This document shows positions 33,378-46,800 of a DNA stretch of 64,000 bases, piece by piece (the first letter of the stretch is position 1; the number at the start of each line of letters is the position of its first letter). This stretch comes from Neolentinus lepideus HHB14362 ss-1. Taxonomy: Eukaryota; Basidiomycota; Agaricomycetes; Gloeophyllales; Gloeophyllaceae. The DNA is taken from NCBI GenBank assembly GCA_001632425.1, contig KV425599.1:183281-247280 (forward strand), in the 5' to 3' direction. Position numbers and translations under genes: made by a program. The notes beneath the pieces are model-generated. The model did not search any database. It worked only from the letters and a program-made list of their open reading frames with translations, and had not been told where the DNA came from.

Positions 33378-35452
33378 TCACTTTGTGAATACTGCATCCG
33401 AAATCAGGAGCTGACCGTAAGGCAACAGTCGCGATGGACTTACCAGACACTACGTCTTCATCGGCGACCAAATGGGCAAGACTCACTTTCTGCGTGTGCG
33501 GCGAAAACTTCGATGATTTACCCTTTCATGGCAGTTAAACCGAGAATCACGCCGTATTCAAATGAACTTACCCTGCGGGGAATAATTAGTACACAAATTA
33601 TGTCAACGGAAGATCGCGGGGCGTACCAGACCAGTGCGTAGCGGAAATTCGTGGCAAGGGACCTGTGAATCCCATTACATACATCCTGCAGCAAATTCAT
33701 AAAAAGAGGGCGGTGGCGGTAACAGGAAGTACACACTTCTATTGTGGCGCCCTGTCGCAAACAAACAGGGTCGTCTAAATCTGGATGGTCACCTCGCTTT
33801 TTTGTGTACACTCTGACAAGCCTCAGGTCCGCCCATATCCGCTCGATAAGGTAATCCAGGCTGCTAAAACGTCAAGACTGGCATATGTCCGAGCTGATGC
33901 AAAGTCTGGACTTACTTTAGATCTTGTTCACAGCTGATGACAACGGTATGGTCCTCCCGAGCTAGTTGGTCCACGCGTTCCAGACTAATCGCGTCAATCT
34001 TGTTATAAACGTCTGTGGGAAGGGCCAAACTCGGAGTTAGTCGTGATGGACGATGAAACAGATTTCGTCTTACAGAGACTTGGGATGTATTTGCGATTGC
34101 CTAATCCGCCCAATCAGCATGATTGGGCTAGCAGCCGCGCGACATCATACCAATTAAAACATCTATAAACTCATCTGTCGTGATCTTTCCAAGAATATGA
34201 GCCACGGTGCATGGTCAAAATTAGATACTTACGTCTTCCCGAATCATCACATCGCAGTTATGTAGTTTGTCTAGGGCGGTACGTCCTAAAGCTGTCTCAG
34301 GAACGCACGAGGAAAAAACTCACAGCTGGCTAGAATAGTACGAATCGTCTTCTCATCGGTTTTTGTCAGTTTCACGGTAGTATTGAGCTTCAGTAGACGA
34401 GGTTAGCCTGTTGCAGATACTCATAGGACGGCGACAGACCGTTATCTACGAGGGAGTTCAGTTGGTCGCTGTGTCTGGTTTATGATCACACGACGTACCC
34501 CGCCCGTTGTCTTCCTCTTGAAAACGACGTCTGGTTTTTGCTTGTTTAGACGAATACCGACAGCGTCTAATTCAATCTCTAGCAGCTTCCTCTGCTCTTC
34601 GGACTTCGTTGCGTCCAACATAATCAGGATCAAGTCCGCTGTCTTTGCGGCTAGATGCCTTCAGTCGGTGGGACATGCAATTAGGTATTGGCTGACACTC
34701 ACTAGCTACCACTTGCCGCCCCCGACCGCGACCTTGACTAGCACCCTCGACGATACCAGGTAAATCCAGGAGTTGTATACGGGCCCCTTGATGCTCTACG
34801 ACACCAGGTATGGCCTTTAGAGAATGGGTTTAAAGCGCCAAGGTGCTAGCTTGCACGCTGCAGACTCACCGTTAACGTCGTGAACTCGTACGCCGCGGAT
34901 TCTGATGCTGTATGCGTCACTTTGCTAAGTAGCGTGGACTGGATCGAGGAAAGAATATCAGCGGTCCTGTATCTCCAATTCAGTGAGAGCAGCTTTCCTT
35001 CCCGACAGACGGAAAGCCGATTAACGCGACCCTAGCATCTCCCGATTTCTGCACATCGAAACCCGTCCCGGGACCACCGGATTTCTTGTCCGGTTCCAAA
35101 AGCTGTGCGCGGTATCGAGCAAGCTTTGCTTTGAGAAGACCAAGGTGATATTCCGTCGCCTACTTCCATGGCGTTATTGATATTAATGGATCGATCGGTG
35201 GGGGTGCGCGATCATTTACCTTATTCTTCTGCGCTGTTCAGGCGAGAAAGGTGAATATGGATATACAACTCGACTGCAAACCCGCTCACTCCTCGCCATC
35301 TCCTCTGGAAACCATGACGATAATCTCAGTCAAAGTGCTTTAGTTTGGGATACGCTGGGACATACCCTCGATCTCCTTGATCTACATATTGGGTCGGAGT
35401 TAGACATGATCTCCTCCAGTGGTAAACCTCCCACCTTCTCTACGATACCCAT
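33378..35452 (-). CDS. RBG2: Ribosome-interacting GTPase Rbg2 (DRG2)
   Basis: A translation-associated GTPase that works with a Gir2-type partner on ribosomes. It is built from many very small exons: [41 protein letters not shown]. Then come G1 [29 protein letters not shown] (G3), [20 protein letters not shown] and [19 protein letters not shown], the G4 [18 protein letters not shown], and a C-terminal TGS domain ([20 protein letters not shown] ... [13 protein letters not shown]), ending SVFTK at 33378. [13 protein letters not shown] separates DRG2 from DRG1. The intron that splits the G1 lysine and serine codons (34939-34997) starts GAAAGC instead of GT; reading through it gives a stop after six codons. 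Confidence 0.9.
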
Positions 35453-35717
35453 GTTGTCTGCAGGTCAATTTTATGCAAATAAGCTCTTGAAAGTGCGCTT
35501 GACAAAGAGTTTACAGACAGAAACGCGGTACACGCCGAGCTTTTGGAAGAGAACTTGAAGCTCTAAGTAGATTCGGTTACTTCACGTGGCTTATGATAGC
35601 CGGTGAAGGCGAGAGCAGAAATAGGCTCAGCACTTCTGAGTAGTAAGGCACTCTACCGCTGGACGTCACTGCAGTCGTCGCTGCCGCTGCCAGCATTGCC
35701 ATTGACTTGGTCGATTA
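35453..35717. promoter_or_regulatory. Divergent promoter between Rbg2 and Ssk2
   Basis: The two start codons are 265 bp apart and point away from each other, so this spacer must serve both promoters. No clear TATA box is seen on either side. Confidence 0.5.
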
Positions 35718-38700
35718 ATGCGCAGACACACCCCCACCCTATACACCCATCCCGAACTCGACGGCAACGAGGACGACTCCCCATCCAACTGGAGTCTCCA
35801 GTATTCATCTCCTTCCATACAGCCAGTCGCCGGTCTGTCGAGTAGGAATCGCATAAAGCTTCGACAGAGACCGTCCTATTCATCACCGTCTAGCTCTGGC
35901 TCCAACTCCATATCGTCTCCGTCGCAGAATGCTACAAAGTACTCTGATATTTATTCCCAATTCGTTCGGCGGTATAGGTCTGGGACAGACTTCGAAGATG
36001 ATCCCCGAAATGACCCAGATAGTCACTATTTGCAACGCGGGCTTGGACAGTTAGTGGATGGAGGGGACAGTGATGACGAAGAGTTGGGACGAAGCGCGAT
36101 TATATCTGGAGAAAGTGCTGCCACTCTTTTGGATGCTGAACCTATAGAGCCTGCGACGCTCGAGGACAGGGAACGATTAGAATGGCAGATGATGTTGGCT
36201 TCCGTGCTGGCTGGAGATGTCCTCAAGTCGGAAAGGCAGCGCATAGCTGTTGCTTTGGAGTCCTCCGCCGACGAACAGAATATGCTGCACGCAGATATTT
36301 GGTTAGGGATACGCGCCAAGTTACATGGTCGGACAGAGGAAGAAGAAAGGAGACGTCTTGAGGAACGACGAATACGTACCGTCGACGCGGTCATAAACGA
36401 GATAATGTCATTCCGCATCGACGACCAGGAAACCTCAGGCACGGATCCGCACACGAACGCCTTGAAGCATGTCAATGCTATCTTGAACCGCCTAGACATG
36501 GCACAAACACTCTATCCTAATCTGAAAGCTTTCTACTTGGATAAACCCGCAGTTGGAGAACCAGCTTTCCAGGCTCGCTGTGATACCCTCAACACTTGGT
36601 CGACCGTCTTGACGTCTATTCGCACTTATGTTAAACTTCTGCGGCAATGGACTGGAAGTCAGACTCTCGACGTGACGGAGCCCAGGTACGAACCAGATGG
36701 TCCGGGTGGCGGACCAACTCCACGCATCACCAAAGACGAAGACACTGGCAGGGAAGTTGTGGACGGGACCTCTTTCGTCGAAAGAGTTCTTAAGGAGGAT
36801 TCCATCCAGCGCACTTTCGAGAAGGAAATTCTGACCACCGTTCATTCTCTTATTGGTACAACTCGCGACGCGCAAGTAAACCTTGCACCTCTTTTCGAAG
36901 AGATGAACCTCCCCACCTTCGAACCTGAGCTCCTCCCCTTGATATCCTTCCCCACCAAACTCGTACAGGCCACGCTACGGTTGCGGCTCTCATACATCCA
37001 GCGACTCAAAGATCCGGAGGTGCTGATTATCGACCAAATGATCGATGATTTGAAAGTCAGCATAGGCCTTGCCTGTTTGCTCAAGAGGCAGTACGAAGCC
37101 TTCCTGGCTCCCGATCCTGGGGGAAACTGGAAACTGCCTTCATGCATAGATAGGGACTATGATTCCGTCGTGCTGGAAGCATTGACGTTCTTCTTCAAGC
37201 TCATACACTGGAAACTGAAGAGTGCGACGAAGGGTATATACTTCAAGGAGACGGACCTGCTTGAGTCGCAGTGGGCGACATTCAATGATGTCAGTCTGAG
37301 CACTGCTGGGGGCTCTACCCTCGTTGCCGAGCAAATCTGGTAAGGATTACCCGCTTCTTGCACATCTGCCAACTCACAGATAAATAGCGCGCTGACGAAT
37401 AAGCTTATGGTCCGGGTAACTAATTACTTCGAGACCCAGCTGAAGGTGCCTGCGCAGAAGGAGAACAGTGCGATAACCAAGGAAGCCATTAATGGGACCA
37501 ACGCTGCTCCCTACAGTCCCTACTTGGCCGAGACCCGCAAGTCTATGACGGACGAGCAGATGATCTCTTGGTACGGTAAGATCCTCGATAGTGTGCGTCT
37601 CCGGTACAGGAAATTGCAGCGCTTTGCGCGGTAAGCACTCGCTTTGACTTTTCCTGCTGCTTCGTTAAACGGCGAGTACTTGCCAGGGCCTTAACACAAC
37701 GTTTCGGTAACTCCGCCGAATATTCGCTTGAGAACGTCTCTCTAGACCATTTTATAGCAGCTCTCGTCGAAACCGATCACTTCCTCGTATATACGCAATC
37801 TTTTGAAGAAGATGGTACCTACATCATCGCTCATCCGTCGCTGCGTGAACGACCGGAAACCATTCGACGTCTTCTCATGGAGGCTTTCCATGTCCAGGAG
37901 TTGATGACATCCGACGACGGCGTCGGCATAACGAGTGGTGGGGACCCGGACAGCGAGGACTATGAAGAGATTACCTATCTCCTTGTGCTCTCTCCGCGAA
38001 GTCGCTTCCTGTGGAACGGACTCGTTCTGATGCTGGAGATGCCCAAAGTCGATTTAGAACTCAGAGATAGCCGGGTCAGACTCATAGCTGACGGTGCCCA
38101 CAGTCGACTAGCCCTGGCGAAGGAGGAATTCGCTGAAGCTTTGATATCTGTGGATGAGGATGGGGTGCCTGTGGAAAACGCTATCAGTCCTTTACCCTGT
38201 GTTGTAGAACAACAAGCTCACCTTCCGGCGGTCAATAGGGAACTACGGAAGATCAATCGCGCGACAAATCGGCTGGCAGAGTCCATCGTAGACTCCGTCC
38301 ATCATGTGCGAAGCATTCTTCGGACTGTGAGGGGGTGTCAGGATCTGCTCGAGAACTGGTACCTCTTCGCGTCAGAAAACGGGCAGCATGCACAGCGCGT
38401 GATGGATAGGGCAAATCTGCTCAAGTTCAATCGGCTGTTGATCAAGCTTGCAATATCCTGGGTATCCTTCATATGCGATGACTGTGACCCTAATGATAGG
38501 AAGACCTTCAGATGGGCTGTCAATGCGCTAGAATTCGCTCTTCACCGGACGCGACGTAACAATATCCTGCAGCTACCTGAAGATCAGTTCGAGATGTTGC
38601 GGCAAAAGGTCGCAAGTTGCATGACTCTCCTTATTAGCCATTTCGATATCCTTGGGGCCCGTTCAAGCTTGGCTCAGAAGGAGAAGGAGAAGCAAGAAGA

Positions 38701-40174
38701 ACTCATACGGCAACAGGCATTAGATGCAACAGCGAAGAAAGAGGATGTTATTTCTAGATCCTGTTCACCTCACGCTGACCATGATAATGCTATCGTCGGC
38801 TCTAACGTCCCACCTCGTGCATTCAGGGACCCCAGCATACGAATATTTTGGGACAAGGCTTCTCGGGCTCTGCAGGATCTGGAAAACCGGCGAACACAAA
38901 TGGGCACGGAGCAACGTGTGGTGGGTCGAGTCTTGGATAACGAAAAGCCGGAGAATCGGTCTCTTGCGTTCTTGGCTTCGTCTAGTTCGAATATCGCTGT
39001 ACGGTGGCAGCAAGGTAGATTCATCGGAGCCGGTGCCTTCGGTTCAGTCTACTTGGGTGTCAACCTGGATTCTGGATCTCTCATGGCTGTCAAAGAAATC
39101 AAGTTTCAAGAGCTCTCGGGTCAACCCAACTTGTTCTCGCAAATCAAGGATGAACTACACGTCATGGAGATGCTACATCATCCGAACGTTGTCGAGTACT
39201 ATGGGATAGAGGTGCATCGTGACAAGGTATATATCTTCGAGGAGTACTGTCAAGGTGGTAGTTTGGCTGCCTTGCTTGAGCATGGACGCATTGAAGATGA
39301 GGGTATCTTGCAAGTTTATACCATGCAAATGCTTGAGGGCCTTGCGTACCTCCATTCTCAGGGTATCGTCCATCGTGACATCAAACCCGATAGTAAGTTT
39401 TCGGCGGCTGGCGGTAAATTCAGTACGCTGACTGAACTCTCTCAGACATTCTACTCGATCATCTTGGCGTCATCAAGTATGTCGACTTCGGTGCCGCGAA
39501 GGTGCTGGCCCGGAATCAGCGCTCCATCCAGCGCTCGCGACGCGGGACCGAAGTTGGCGGCCTTGCGGGATTTGCTAACGGCAACAGCTTAACGGGCACT
39601 CCAATGTATATGTCCCCCGAAATGATCAAGAACGATAAGCGAGGAAGACACGGTGCGATGGATGTTTGGTCATTGGGATGCGTTGTACTCGAGTGTGCTA
39701 CGGGCAGGAAGCCTTGGAGCAACTTGGATAATGAATGGTAAGCGAATAATGTAGCGCTTGGTCTATGCGCTCACACCGTTTAGGGCTATCATGTTCCAAA
39801 TCGGCGTGGCAACTCAACATCCTCCTCTTCCCGAGCCAGGCCAAATTAGTGATCTTGGTATCAGCTTCATCAAACAATGTCTGACGATCGACCCTATGAA
39901 ACGGCCCACAGCGAACGAACTTATGAATCATCCCTGGATGCTCGAATTCCATGAAGCTCTTCTCAACTATGAAGAAGAAGAGCTGGCAACAAGTCCCCCA
40001 AATGAAATACCCTCTCAGGAGGAGTATGAGGCTGCCTCCGTTGCCCGGCAAGCCGCCATCATAGCAGAGAAGGAAGTAGAAGCCATCACTGCCCAATCCC
40101 CAAGTATGTCCCCCGTCGAAACTCCAGAATTGGAGCGTGAAAACCCATCCGGCGATGCGTCCCTTCCAGCATGA
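35718..40174 (+). CDS. SSK2: MAP kinase kinase kinase of the HOG pathway (Ssk2/Ssk22/Wak1-like)
   Basis: A MAPKKK that relays osmotic and oxidative stress from the two-component phosphorelay to Pbs2 and Hog1. A large N-terminal half (MRRHTPTLYTHPELDGNEDD, then DRERLEWQMMLASVLAGDVL, typical of fungal Ssk2) runs to about 38900. The kinase domain at about 38990-39930 has a glycine loop GAGAFGSV, Lys in MAVKEIKF, catalytic HRDIKPDN (the Asn formed across a canonical intron at about 39391-39446), DFGAAK, an activation segment ending TGTPMYMSPE, and DVWSLGCVVLE. The tail after PWMLEFHEALLNY is Glu/Ser/Pro-rich. At least five introns are required. All catalytic residues are present, so the gene looks functional. 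The first ATG of the long frame was chosen. Confidence 0.93.
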
Positions 40175-40422
40175 TGACACCATTATTATTGTAGATACGC
40201 ATACACGGCACAATTATCCTAACCCGCTTTGAATAGTTGCTTTCTTACCTCAGTTATGTAGCCTAGTCTTGCATGTTGTATTCAAGTCCACACCAGACAA
40301 CGCGGTAGTATTACCTGGATCGTATGAGAGACATGAAAAGCAAGAAGATACAATACATGAGACGAATGTCTGTTACCACTCCGTGGCCGAACATCGAAAG
40401 CAGAACAGAAACTTCACGACGC

Positions 40423-43089
40423 TTACTCTATAAGCCACCTCTTTCCACCTGTTGTGCGATCCGAACTATGCCCGCTCGATTGACTCGTGTAGCTGCGCTC
40501 ACTGCCACGGCTATCGTTCCGCGACAACGCCGCCCCACCGGTGTACCACGTCGACGAGGCGTTGGACACTTGTCTAGCGTGCACAGGGGAAGGCACCTGG
40601 GTGCTGCTCATACTCGAAGCCGAGTTGAATGGCGCATTGGCATGGGCATAGAAGCGGGGTCCCATCTGGCGCGGCGCGAACATCTGGCTGGGAGGCGGGA
40701 CTTCGTTACCTGAACCAAAGGCCGCCGAGAACGTTGGGATGGGAACGTTCTGGCCAGGGAACGCCACCTTCTCCTCATCTGTCTTCTCGTCTGAGCCGAA
40801 GTTATCACCAGGCAGTGGCTCCTGCGCGTTCACTATTGGAGAATTGTATCAGCGTCGTGTTCGTCGATCGAGGAGAAGTAACACACGGTAGCGGGGAAGA
40901 CCCTTGCCGAAGTTCATTCGGCAAATAACACCCAAGATGAATGTCATCAGTGTCAAGAACACGGAGGCGGAGGTGACGACGCCAAAGAACCGCCACTGGG
41001 TGAACGTCCACCGGAATGTGTGTGAGACGAACATGACAGCCCAGCCTACGATGTATAACATCGACAAGGTAATAAAGGCCGCCATGGGTACCTTGAGTTC
41101 ACGGCGAACAGCGAACCAACCCTGCAAAACCATGTCAGCATTGGAGACCGGTGCGAGTACAGCCAGTATATACTAACCATGCCCAGCCATGGTAATAGCA
41201 ACTAAGAGGTACGTAAATCATGAGACAAATGCGAACTCAGGGAGAACTATCACTTACGACGAAGACAACGAGGACGACTACTTTGAAGCGCAACGCATGC
41301 GTCGTCAACATGCCAATCTGGCCATTCCACAGCTGATCGAGCCACAAGCCCAGCGAAGCGACGATGAAGAACAGCGACAGCTGAATGACGATCGATAAAC
41401 TAAGCACAAACTTGTACACCCTGTTGATGATGAACGAAGCGCCGACACGCTTGAACGTTTGCCATCCAAACAACTGAGTCACGAAGTTGTACCCGTCAGA
41501 CGACAGCGGTCATATGTACAACCAGGTTTCACATACCCTGATAAGCCTCCATGAAAGGAAGGCAGACGCCAAGAGGGCGACCGCGTTCAACGCGAGACCA
41601 GCAATCTCAGCGTCACCACGCGCGTTCCAGTAGGTCGGAAGCAGAGACGGCTGCTGGCAGGGTCCATCCTTCATCAGACGGTTGAACTGATCATGGAAGA
41701 CGGTAGTGTTCCTGATGGTGAAGGCAGCCCAGGACGTCGCCAACGCGTGCGTGAGCAGCGAGGCGATGCTATTGTGTAGCAATTTAGTATCATATGGCGG
41801 TTACTAGAGATGGACTCGTCTTACATGTGGGGGATGGATTCGTTCAGGAGCTGGACAGATAATGGGCACATATCGAGTTGGTTCACTGAGAAATGCAAGA
41901 TGAAACTACTTGAATGCTTACCGCGACGATAGACATGCCCAGCACCCAGATCTGGAACGCAATGAATGTGATGTCCTCACGTTTCGTGTCCGCCAACCTG
42001 CGCTACATTAGTGAGACCAATAAACACCTTAATATGTTACGCACTCAAGGGCAGGCCAGTTCAGGGAGACCAAACACGTCTTGTCGAGCTGCACAGTATG
42101 TTCGGTGTTTCCGAGGCCGTGGACGTCGACAGAGACTGTGCCGTTCACCTGGATGGCTTGGATAATGCCGTATAGGCTGCGCTTGTGGGGCTATACGTGC
42201 GGCAATTCAGGTTGGGCATAGGTCGGGAGAAGAAGAAGAAACTCACCGCGTGATCACCCTCTCCGTCGTTATCACCTTCAGTAACTTGGACCGTCGCGGT
42301 GGGCTTGATCTCACCATCGACGGTCGTGGTTGCGCCCTGAACAGACTCCACAACCGTGCCCCGTGAAGATACAAGCGTAATCGTAGGGGGACTAGACACA
42401 GACGAGCCGGACGCTATTTGCCGACTCAGAGCACTGGACGAAGCTGCTGAGGATCTCGCCACCGCGCTACTCTCAGTAAGCGTCACAGAGGAAGACGACG
42501 GTGACGCAGAGACGGATGAGGGTACGCTGCTAGAGCTGGTGAACGCTGCCTCCACATTGAGGCTAGCGGTGGAAGTGGCGGACGTAGACAATGACGAAGG
42601 CGATGATGAAGACGATGAACTGTACGGCTGCCCATTCCAGATCACCTGGCAGGACATCGCATTGGTGTTATTTGGAACGGTGTTGCACCAGCGGAGGTCA
42701 TTGCCGAAGACGGGAAAACCGGGACCAGTCGCGTTGCCTTGCGTGATGAGGTTCCGGAGGAACGATTCCGCTTGGGCATTGACCGTAAAAGCTTGGGCTT
42801 GGAGGACAATTTGAACGATGCAGTGCACGACGGAAAAGATGAAGTAGAAAAGAGTAAGTTTGTTGAAGTAGAGCCGCTCCCACTGCACCCGAAATTTGTC
42901 AGCATCAAGTTCATAGACGAAGCATACTGAAGTTCAAGACACTCAAGTCATATGAACCCCCGTCCAAGCTTATTTCATAGAACGACCCATTTCCACGCGA
43001 GACACATTAGAAACACCAGCCGTGACACTCACCAAAAGTTGAAGTTTCGCCAGAGGAGGAAAAGACAGAATTTGCTTGACACGCATCAT
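40423..43089 (-). CDS. Multipass membrane protein with serine-rich ectodomain, function unknown
   Basis: I do not recognise a named family. An N-terminal membrane helix (TLFYFIFSVVHCIVQIVLQA) is followed by an ectodomain with a Cys pair (RWCNTV, MSCQVIW). A long Ser/Thr/Val-rich low-complexity segment of about 100 residues (42360-42640) comes next. Several helices follow: ITFIAFQIWVLGMSIVALL, LALNAVALLASAFLSWRLI, FVLSLSIVIQLSLFFIVASL, FITLSMLYIVGWAVMFVSHT and VVTSASVFLTLMTFILGVIC. A cytoplasmic tail rich in Ser, Pro and Gln ends WLIE at 40423. An exposed Ser-rich stalk, a bundle of helices and a flexible cytosolic tail are compatible with a surface receptor or sensor, but that is inference. 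The first exon is unsure; MMRVKQILSFPPLAKLQLL at 43089 with a donor after it is my best guess. It is convergent with Ssk2. Confidence 0.7.
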
Positions 43090-43470
43090 GAACAGAACCT
43101 TCGTTTTCAATGGCCAACTCGCAAAATTATGCGACCGAAAGCTTGATCCTAAGTAACGCACCGGCGCGCCACTGTTTGAAGAACGAATGAATAAGATTGC
43201 CACTAGGGCAAAGGTCCCTTAGAGTACGCCAATCAAGGAGCCTTCAGCCAGAGGTATAGACAAAAGCAAGGTATACGGCTGCGACGACGGCCGGCCGGGT
43301 GCAGACCTATAGAAAAGAATCAAAGAGCGGAGAGCTCAACGCGACCAACCTTCTACACTTCGATCGGCTAATGAACGTGGGGTCTGACTACCGTATCAAG
43401 CGTGCCGCGTGCCATATGCTACCACGCCCGTCGCCACGGTGATCTGGGGTCGCGACTCCTCATCTATTGT
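43090..43470. other. Intergenic region upstream of the serine-rich membrane protein gene
   Basis: About 380 bp with a GC-rich patch (ACGACGGCCGGCCGGGTG) near 43280. No gene is seen. It probably contains the promoter of the leftward membrane-protein gene. Confidence 0.45.
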
Positions 43471-43680
43471 CTATTCAACTCTCAAGCAGCCTAGGTCCTC
43501 TATGTCAGATGAGGCGTGCAGCTGCCGTAAAATTCGAACTACAGGGCGATGTTCATTAGGCAATGCATCGATGCCACCATCGTACAGAACCAATAGGTTG
43601 AGACTTAGCTCCGATTCATGCAGGATGAGACCGGGCTGAACAGCTTGAGGTACGGAGGCCGCTACACAAATCTTAATCAT
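43471..43680 (-). CDS. Short ORF downstream of Tfc3, doubtful
   Basis: A 69-codon ATG-led frame (MIKICVAASVPQAVQPGLIL ... LNLLVLYDGGIDALPNEHRP) has an even, protein-like composition and follows a plausible acceptor (TTCGCAG, about 43739) downstream of the Tfc3 stop. It might be an alternatively spliced C-terminus, a relic or chance. The Tfc3 frame already ends properly at 43820 and no family is recognised. Confidence 0.2.
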   Translation of the reverse strand: MIKICVAASVPQAVQPGLILHESELSLNLLVLYDGGIDALPNEHRPVVRILRQLHASSDIEDLGCLRVE

Positions 43681-43819
43681 ACCCTTCACGTTAATTGCTA
43701 GTTGATGCAATGGTCACCCTGATCATCGATAATGACTGCGAATAAGTATATGAGCACTATCGGTCCAGGGACGAGTGACTCATCAACTTACAAGAATAAT
43801 GATAATCGCCTGGAGCTCT

Positions 43820-46800
43820 CTAAACTTGATACCAGTGCCTCTTGCCTACGAACCACATCACCATCTTTTCCTGGGCGTTATTAGGTGCCGCGATATCCCA
43901 ATCATCCAGCTGTAAATCAGGAGAAACGCGTGGCTCAAGGAAGCCCCTTGCCCTCAGGAATCGCAGGATGTCATTGACCTCTTGTCTGTCATACACAGCC
44001 CGCAGTCGCCATCGAATCTCACCCTACGCACCGTGGTCAGAAAATATCCCAGTTTCACAGCGATCAGTTTGAATCTGGTCTGCCAACACGTACTTGTGGG
44101 ATCCCTGGCCTCAAAATAACCACACTCATCACAGCGCGCAGCGCAGCCTCCCAGATCTTTTTCACGCGCTTTCCAAAGATATCCAGCCATCGGCGGGGGA
44201 ATGTCCGGACCAATGGGTCCTCAGAAATAACCACTGTCCAATGTCGAATCTGTGTCGACGACACCAACATAATCTCCGCATAGCCCACTCTGTGAAGCAA
44301 GGGTATGGATGCTTCTGACAGAAGACGGATGACGTCGTGGAACTTGGCACTGTCTTTCGACGTGGTTTGAGTCTTGCCATTCTTATTAATAGAGCCATCG
44401 AACGCGCAAAACATTGGGAAACTCACCAGGAGGTCTGCCACCGAAACACCTGTCGGCCCGGCCTCATGCAGAATCCGAGAGACCTCGTCAATGATGCCGC
44501 ATTGCTCAGCCCTGGCATTGGCTCTCAATCTGGTCAACTGTGCATCCAGACAACTCTGACAGTCGATTGCACCCGCGCCTGATTGTCTACAGGCAGCCAC
44601 ACTGCCATCAAACGTCTTCTCATGTTCCGTCATCATCTCCACGCTCTCAACTGTGTCCTCATGCTGAGGCGGGCTTGATTCCCTGGATGACGGAGGCTCG
44701 ATGGAAGAGTCGTCGATGTCGTGGAATCGGACGCTAATGGCTGTTTCAATCTGATCGTCGTCTGAACTGATTTTAGTGCCAATTACCACCTTGGAACAGG
44801 ATATACTTGCCTGCTTTTTTACTGTTCCAGTCGATGGCCGGTCGAGCAGCTTGGGCACGCGTTGTATCAATTTTAAATTCCACCTTAGAGACATGATGAA
44901 TCCAATCTGCGAACACACTCTCCGGGTGACATCACGAACCTTACACTCAGCAGCGAGCTCCAGCAACGCTGCTACGTCACCGTCAGTCGCAAGAAGAGGC
45001 CACTCGCGCCACACCCCATCTTGCTGGGAACAAATGCCCTCCAGTGCAGAAGCATCCTGGAAAACATCGCTTGAGAATGAACCACCGAGAGCATTTTGAT
45101 TCCTAAAAGGCACATTAGAACCATTCATCCACAATTGTTTATGAATACACACATCTCTGAAATCTTTAGTGTTCTCCCAGGCCTTGGTTTTAACGGATCA
45201 CGAATCAGCTTAGACAGGACACCACGATCGAGCATATTCGCAGTGGCCTTAGATACGGGCTCCTCACTAATTTGGTGTAACATGCGAGATGCCACATCGG
45301 GATCATAAACCTCGTTGGGAGTACCGAGGACAATCTAAAAATCATCTCAGCATACGGAGCAACCCTCAGGATGGACGTTGCGTCGTACATACCTTCAGAG
45401 CGGATTCGGCAAGATGGACGGTCTCCGGCAGGTCTTCAGTGGCCCAAAAACTGACCTCTGGATCCATTACATAGGGCTGCCGCGCCATATTCTTCTCGCG
45501 ACCTTCTTCTCCCGCCGTGTTCCATACGAAATCCCATGCCGGTTCGTTAATGGGCTTGTCCACAACGTCGTAGTTTTGCTGAAGCAGTTCTAAACTTGCC
45601 GGTAAGAGTACGAGTTCGCCCTTTGAGGACTGTTCGAAACCAACGCGTCTGAAATCATATCAGTACTGTGCAAAGATTTTAGTAGTATCGAAAAGCGTAC
45701 ATAGCGTTCTTGTCAATATGTCTGCGCAGAAAATCGATGTGTCGAACGAGGTCAAAGTTCGACGGGGTGATAGGGTCATTATCTGGCAGGAACACGCTCC
45801 CGCGATATTTTGACCAGAGATCATACCATTTCTCTTCAAGACGCTGCAAGTATGTCGCAGCACCGGGCTGCTCCCGAAGATTGGTTACCCTTTGTCGGAC
45901 AGAGTTTCGCAATACACAGGGGAAAACTTGATCGTAGGCTGCCCAGTCAATGCGGAGACCACGACAACGAGCTTTAATGATCACAGATGCATCCTTTGCA
46001 AGTTCATCATATTCCTTCGTCCAGTGGAACCTGTTCCGTTTCTGCGGCTTCTCATCTTCGGACGCCTCCTTTTCCTTCCCTGGAGATGATCATGAGCAAG
46101 CGGGACATGAGACATGAGAAAAGACATAAATATTCACCTTTCTCACCTCGTTTCTTCCTCGGCTTCTTCTCTTTAACCTGAGGCTTGTTTCGAATAATTG
46201 AGGGTTGCTTGGAGACAAGAATTTCTACAGACTCCTCTGGTGCGTGAGCAATCAACGATGGCGGATGTGTGGGAGGAGGGGGCCTTGGCGCTGGTTTTGG
46301 AGCTTCTTGGGTAACTGGTGGAGGTGGAAGGTCCTTATAAAGTCTGGGAAGAATTTTCTCAGCAGCAATTTTTGCATCCCGAATTGCGCGTAAAATATCC
46401 TCCTCCCATTGCTGATTGTCTGTTCCAGGACCAGACTGCAAGAACCGAGATTTCACCAAACGCAACCTGCGTGTGGCTGACTCGGGCAATGAGTCGGGAT
46501 GCACATGCTGAACCAGTAACTCCCACTCTTGCTCCCTCTTTGCTCGGGCTTCCGCAGACTTTTGAGCAAGCAGAGCTTTTGCTTCTGCGTTATGTCGCGC
46601 CTGTTCTGCGGCAGCCTTGCGCTGGGCCTTCTTGTGGGCAGCCTCGATTTCTAATAGGCGCCTTGATCTTGCCGTAGTGAAGAAATCGCGGATGACCTCG
46701 AGAGGTGCGCAGACAACCCAGGAGATTCTTTGCAGGGTGTGCTCTGGGCTGCTCTCGTACTCGAGGGGGGTCAGTCCCGTGGCAAGATCTACGAACTTTT

